The notes under the pieces were generated by a model. It saw only the letters and a program-made list of their open reading frames with translations. It had not been told where the DNA came from and ran no database searches. Shown here piece by piece: positions 43,201-44,955 of a stretch of 44,955 nt of DNA. Position 1 is the stretch's first letter; every line of letters begins with the position of its first letter. The translations under genes were made by a program, and so were the position numbers. This stretch comes from Clostridia bacterium (lineage in GTDB: Bacteria; Bacillota; Clostridia; Christensenellales; Borkfalkiaceae). The DNA lies in assembly GCA_900766495.1 (NCBI GenBank), contig CAAFVM010000047.1:1-44955 (forward strand), given 5' to 3'.

Positions 43201-44955
43201 TTTTAGGCGAATTTAAAACCTTATATAACGGCGTGAAAGTGAGCAAGTTTGTTGAATTCAGCAAAGATATGCCGCTTGAAAACGTTATAAACGCCTCCAC
43301 CCGCATAGCGAAAACCGCGGTTGCCGATTACAGCAACGGCGCAAACACCGATTTCGCTAACGATACTCTTGACGACATTGCCGCAATGGTTAACTGCGTG
43401 TTCGAGGGTAGCACCTTGGGCAAGGTTAAAGTTGCCGAAGACAAATATGTTGTTGAATTCTTTAACAGGGTTGAAGATTTAACCGACAATTTCTTAAAAG
43501 ACGGCACCGCCGCAAAAACCATAGTAGCAAAGGTTTACGACGAAATAGAAATTCTTTACCCGACCTCAACGTTTAACACGATTGTGAACGACAGCAAGAA
43601 TATGCTTCTTGCAAACGTTGTGAACGCGGCTACCGATATTATTAAAACCGCTCTTACCGAATGCAAGGTTAAAAACGCGGAAAAAATTAACGATTGCATA
43701 ACCGACTTTGCAGACCTTGTTAACTACACTCTTGAGGGCAGCACTCTTACCCACATAAATATTTATGCCGATAAGCAGATTGTTGAATTTGTTAATAAGG
43801 TTGAAGCCATAACCGATAATTTCTTAAAAGACGGTAGCAAAGAAAGAACCGTCGTTGCCGAATTCTATAATGAGGTAAAGGCTCTTTACGCTGCCACTAC
43901 TTTAAAAACCTTTGTAGCCGACAGTAAGAACATGCTTCTTGCCGACGTTGTGAACGCGGCTACCGGCATTGTTAAAACCGCTCTTACCACCTACAATGTT
44001 AAAAACGCCGATAAGATTAACGATTGCATAACCGATTTTGTTGAGCTTGTTAATTACACGCTTGAGGGTAGCACTCTTACCCACATAAATATTTATGCCG
44101 ATAAACAAATCGTCGTATTTGTAGATAAGGTGGAAGCCATAACCGACAACTTCCTTAAAGAAGGAAGCAAAGAAAAAACGGTTGTAGCTAAGGTATACGA
44201 CGAAGTCAGAATTCTTTACCCTGCCACTACTTTGAAATCGTTTGTTGCGGACAGCAAGAACATGCTTCTTGCCAACGTAACCAACGCCGTAGCGGATATT
44301 ACTACTACTGCGGTAACCACTTACAACGTAAAAGATTCGGCGAAGATCAACGACACGATAACCGACAGCGTTGATATGATTAACTACATCTTCGAAGGCA
44401 GCACGCTGTCGAAGATAAAAGTAACCAACGACAAGGCGGTGGTTGAACTTACCAACAAGACCGAAGCCATAACCGACAACTTCCTTAAAGAAGGAAGCAA
44501 AGAAAAGACGGTTGTTGCTAAGGTATACGACGAAGTCAGAATTCTTTACCCTGCCACTACTTTGAAATCGTTTGTTACGGACAGCAAGAACATGCTTCTC
44601 GCTAAAGTAACCAACGCTGTAGCGGATATTACCACTACTGCGGTAACCACCTACAACGTAAAAGATTCGGCTAAGATCAACGATACCATAACCGACAGCG
44701 TTGACATGATTAACTATATCTTCGAAGGCAGCACGCTGTCGAAGATAAAAGTAACCAACGATAAGACGGTGGTCGAACTTACCAACAAGACCGAAGCCAT
44801 AACCGACAACTTCCTTCAAGAAGGAAGCAAAGAGCAAACGGTTGTTGCTAAGGTATACGACGAAGTCAGAATTCTTTACCCTGCAACTACTTTGAAATCG
44901 TTTGTTACGGACAGCAAGAATATGCTTCTTGCCAACGTGACCAATGCTGTAGCCG
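40278..44955 (+). CDS. Giant exported tandem-repeat protein, partial (5' end only)
   Basis: An uninterrupted frame of at least 1559 codons runs from the ATG at 40278 (SD AAAGGAG, ten bases upstream) to the window end with no stop. The N-terminus, MGNLVRRVLAFVLGMVFTVS followed by a small-residue stretch, is a signal peptide or membrane anchor. The body is made of acidic, Val/Asp/Asn-rich, mostly helical segments recurring around phrases such as VADIT, LGDI and NNILIIY. From about residue 958 it becomes a regular 110-residue tandem repeat containing SKNMLLANV and FEGSTL. No enzymatic or LPXTG motif is visible in this part. It is probably a surface or cell-wall-spanning structural protein; family unknown. 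The long reverse-strand frames over it are mirror artefacts of its codon use. Confidence 0.85.
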   Translation, partial: MGNLVRRVLAFVLGMVFTVSLAAGSVAGGAYWAYKTVKPLTAVTDKDSGLGDLREQTVEDLVALLQSAAAEPDKYTLARLADEYNIDFVKLLDKVGVKVDADKNKANWNALMGVSLFNLKDGIEPFLKSIPVRALYNFISEEQLDNLLSREAQDKLGDYTVYELISKEEGETDVGAIKAVRTLSIGSLLPQFFEEKYDAVTHRSEYVLKDDCKIRVLEVFGNVSLGVISNMLAPGADFMTELLEGSLSSVAEMPIEDIIYDIAATISEDIGKEVKKYAAVLNGAKISQLFTRNADGGYSFTYESVVKDLKIGCIFGLTDKLGDGVWTNKNGEPVPDVLQELCNIDLGAIFDNDGTLDMINQLIGGVNVGMILDACKVEVGTPALDMIRKIEIGKLLEGQTDKFDVNKFLQSLVSNVRESVGDVTLSEIIGVTTGNAFVDKLLSFKVSDFVLDEYSVKNILNALKSGFGDVCLGDVLNVTKGEGGEWNITGTAFEKLEFMKPLFDLSINNIINVVDEITSNNGKVTASAIVETIIPELKLGDIFVAIPGISKDEATGNYVITAGNISKVLPSGIGALLDMRVYQIVDGIENNNSQFDLYTILDNVKFGDFVSFADDLLNKCEKEYVYDEKSEKYVWKNDAASSTTKFMNVSVAEMVNDAFKNKFEKTLSTPVIAVTEFAAEMGKWVSRVSGLDKTLTEIDSQLDSLCGIVSGIFTPESTLKKATVADDVEAGVIVDGVRIILDTVNSFKTSSGKKIIPSAVYSAIDGVDEIIGNIKLKNFVEEIKTVEVSKVISVAASSVNDATENKYEEKVNAFAGVADTIAGGTLGNFRIRNFLVASAEGSAEQGLAEQIHNILIIYNVNNSSVDEMFVQLSEIYGGVRAKEFLDKNKNLEINQSVSAVSSVVKTFFKDDANGTKVKDIIDGGVNVVEVVFRGKTFVKFGVADFDVSELTEKTETLSGLILGSSSQANKTICSVLGEFKTLYNGVKVSKFVEFSKDMPLENVINASTRIAKTAVADYSNGANTDFANDTLDDIAAMVNCVFEGSTLGKVKVAEDKYVVEFFNRVEDLTDNFLKDGTAAKTIVAKVYDEIEILYPTSTFNTIVNDSKNMLLANVVNAATDIIKTALTECKVKNAEKINDCITDFADLVNYTLEGSTLTHINIYADKQIVEFVNKVEAITDNFLKDGSKERTVVAEFYNEVKALYAATTLKTFVADSKNMLLADVVNAATGIVKTALTTYNVKNADKINDCITDFVELVNYTLEGSTLTHINIYADKQIVVFVDKVEAITDNFLKEGSKEKTVVAKVYDEVRILYPATTLKSFVADSKNMLLANVTNAVADITTTAVTTYNVKDSAKINDTITDSVDMINYIFEGSTLSKIKVTNDKAVVELTNKTEAITDNFLKEGSKEKTVVAKVYDEVRILYPATTLKSFVTDSKNMLLAKVTNAVADITTTAVTTYNVKDSAKINDTITDSVDMINYIFEGSTLSKIKVTNDKTVVELTNKTEAITDNFLQEGSKEQTVVAKVYDEVRILYPATTLKSFVTDSKNMLLANVTNAVA
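43151..44955 (+). repeat. 330-bp in-frame tandem repeats
   Basis: The block encoding ITDNFLKEGSKE begins at about 43811, 44141, 44471 and 44801, and a related LTDNFLKDG block at 43481, exactly 330 bases (110 codons) apart. A degenerate unit precedes them from about 43151. The units from 44141 and 44471 are nearly identical and differ mostly at third codon positions. The array continues beyond the window. Confidence 0.95.

Noticed and set aside
43481..44955. Regular 330-base repeats considered as a CRISPR or satellite array.
   Set aside because: The period is a multiple of three, the frame is open throughout and changes favour third positions, so it is a protein repeat.

Overview
The window looks like the replication-origin region of an anaerobic member of the Bacillota, most likely an uncultured Clostridia-type bacterium. 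It carries a single-chain pyruvate:ferredoxin oxidoreductase, a YyaC-type sporulation protein, PepV, a Jag/YidC/YidD/RnpA/RpmH cluster, Soj/Spo0J-type ParA and ParB, AGGAGG-type ribosome binding sites and TTGACA/TATAAT promoters. Coding sequence has moderate GC; intergenic DNA is much more AT-rich. Species cannot be named from the sequence alone.

Layout. 1-9.4 kb: a strong outward promoter at the left edge, a phosphohexomutase, an M19 dipeptidase, a GT4 glycosyltransferase with a C10 tract in its reading frame, a frameshifted LysR regulator, a DUF1893 remnant, an Mrp-type ATPase and two unrecognised genes. 9.4-13.3 kb: a large AT-rich UvrD-like helicase with an embedded nuclease-like domain, then tRNA-Glu, tRNA-Met and tRNA-fMet. 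13.5-19.3 kb: tilS-hpt and pyruvate:ferredoxin oxidoreductase. 19.4-20.5 kb: a repeat cluster and rsmG. 20.5-20.9 kb: oriC with DnaA boxes and an AT-rich segment, directly followed by dnaN with no dnaA between. 22.2-25.5 kb: rpmH, rnpA, yidD, yidC (with a large insertion) and jag. 25.6-31.9 kb: a triple-repeat membrane protein, pepV, radC, gltX, yyaC and a cvpA-like gene. 31.9-34.5 kb: a 2.6-kb non-coding AT-rich tract with parS sites and several repeat types. 34.6-39.7 kb: ftsH, parA, parB and a diacylglycerol kinase-like gene. 40.3-44.955 kb: the start of a giant exported protein with 110-residue tandem repeats that runs off the window.

The origin, dnaN, the parS sites and parAB form one replication and segregation neighbourhood. 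rpmH-rnpA-yidD-yidC-jag couples translation, tRNA maturation and membrane insertion.

Two recurring patterns are not explained by gene annotation. First, about twelve intergenic hairpins have unrelated stems but a shared loop sequence, approximately CTATAAGYCSRTTAACG; several double as terminators. Second, small hairpins end within a few bases of the Shine-Dalgarno sequence in about nine leaders. Both are read directly from the sequence; their functions are inference.
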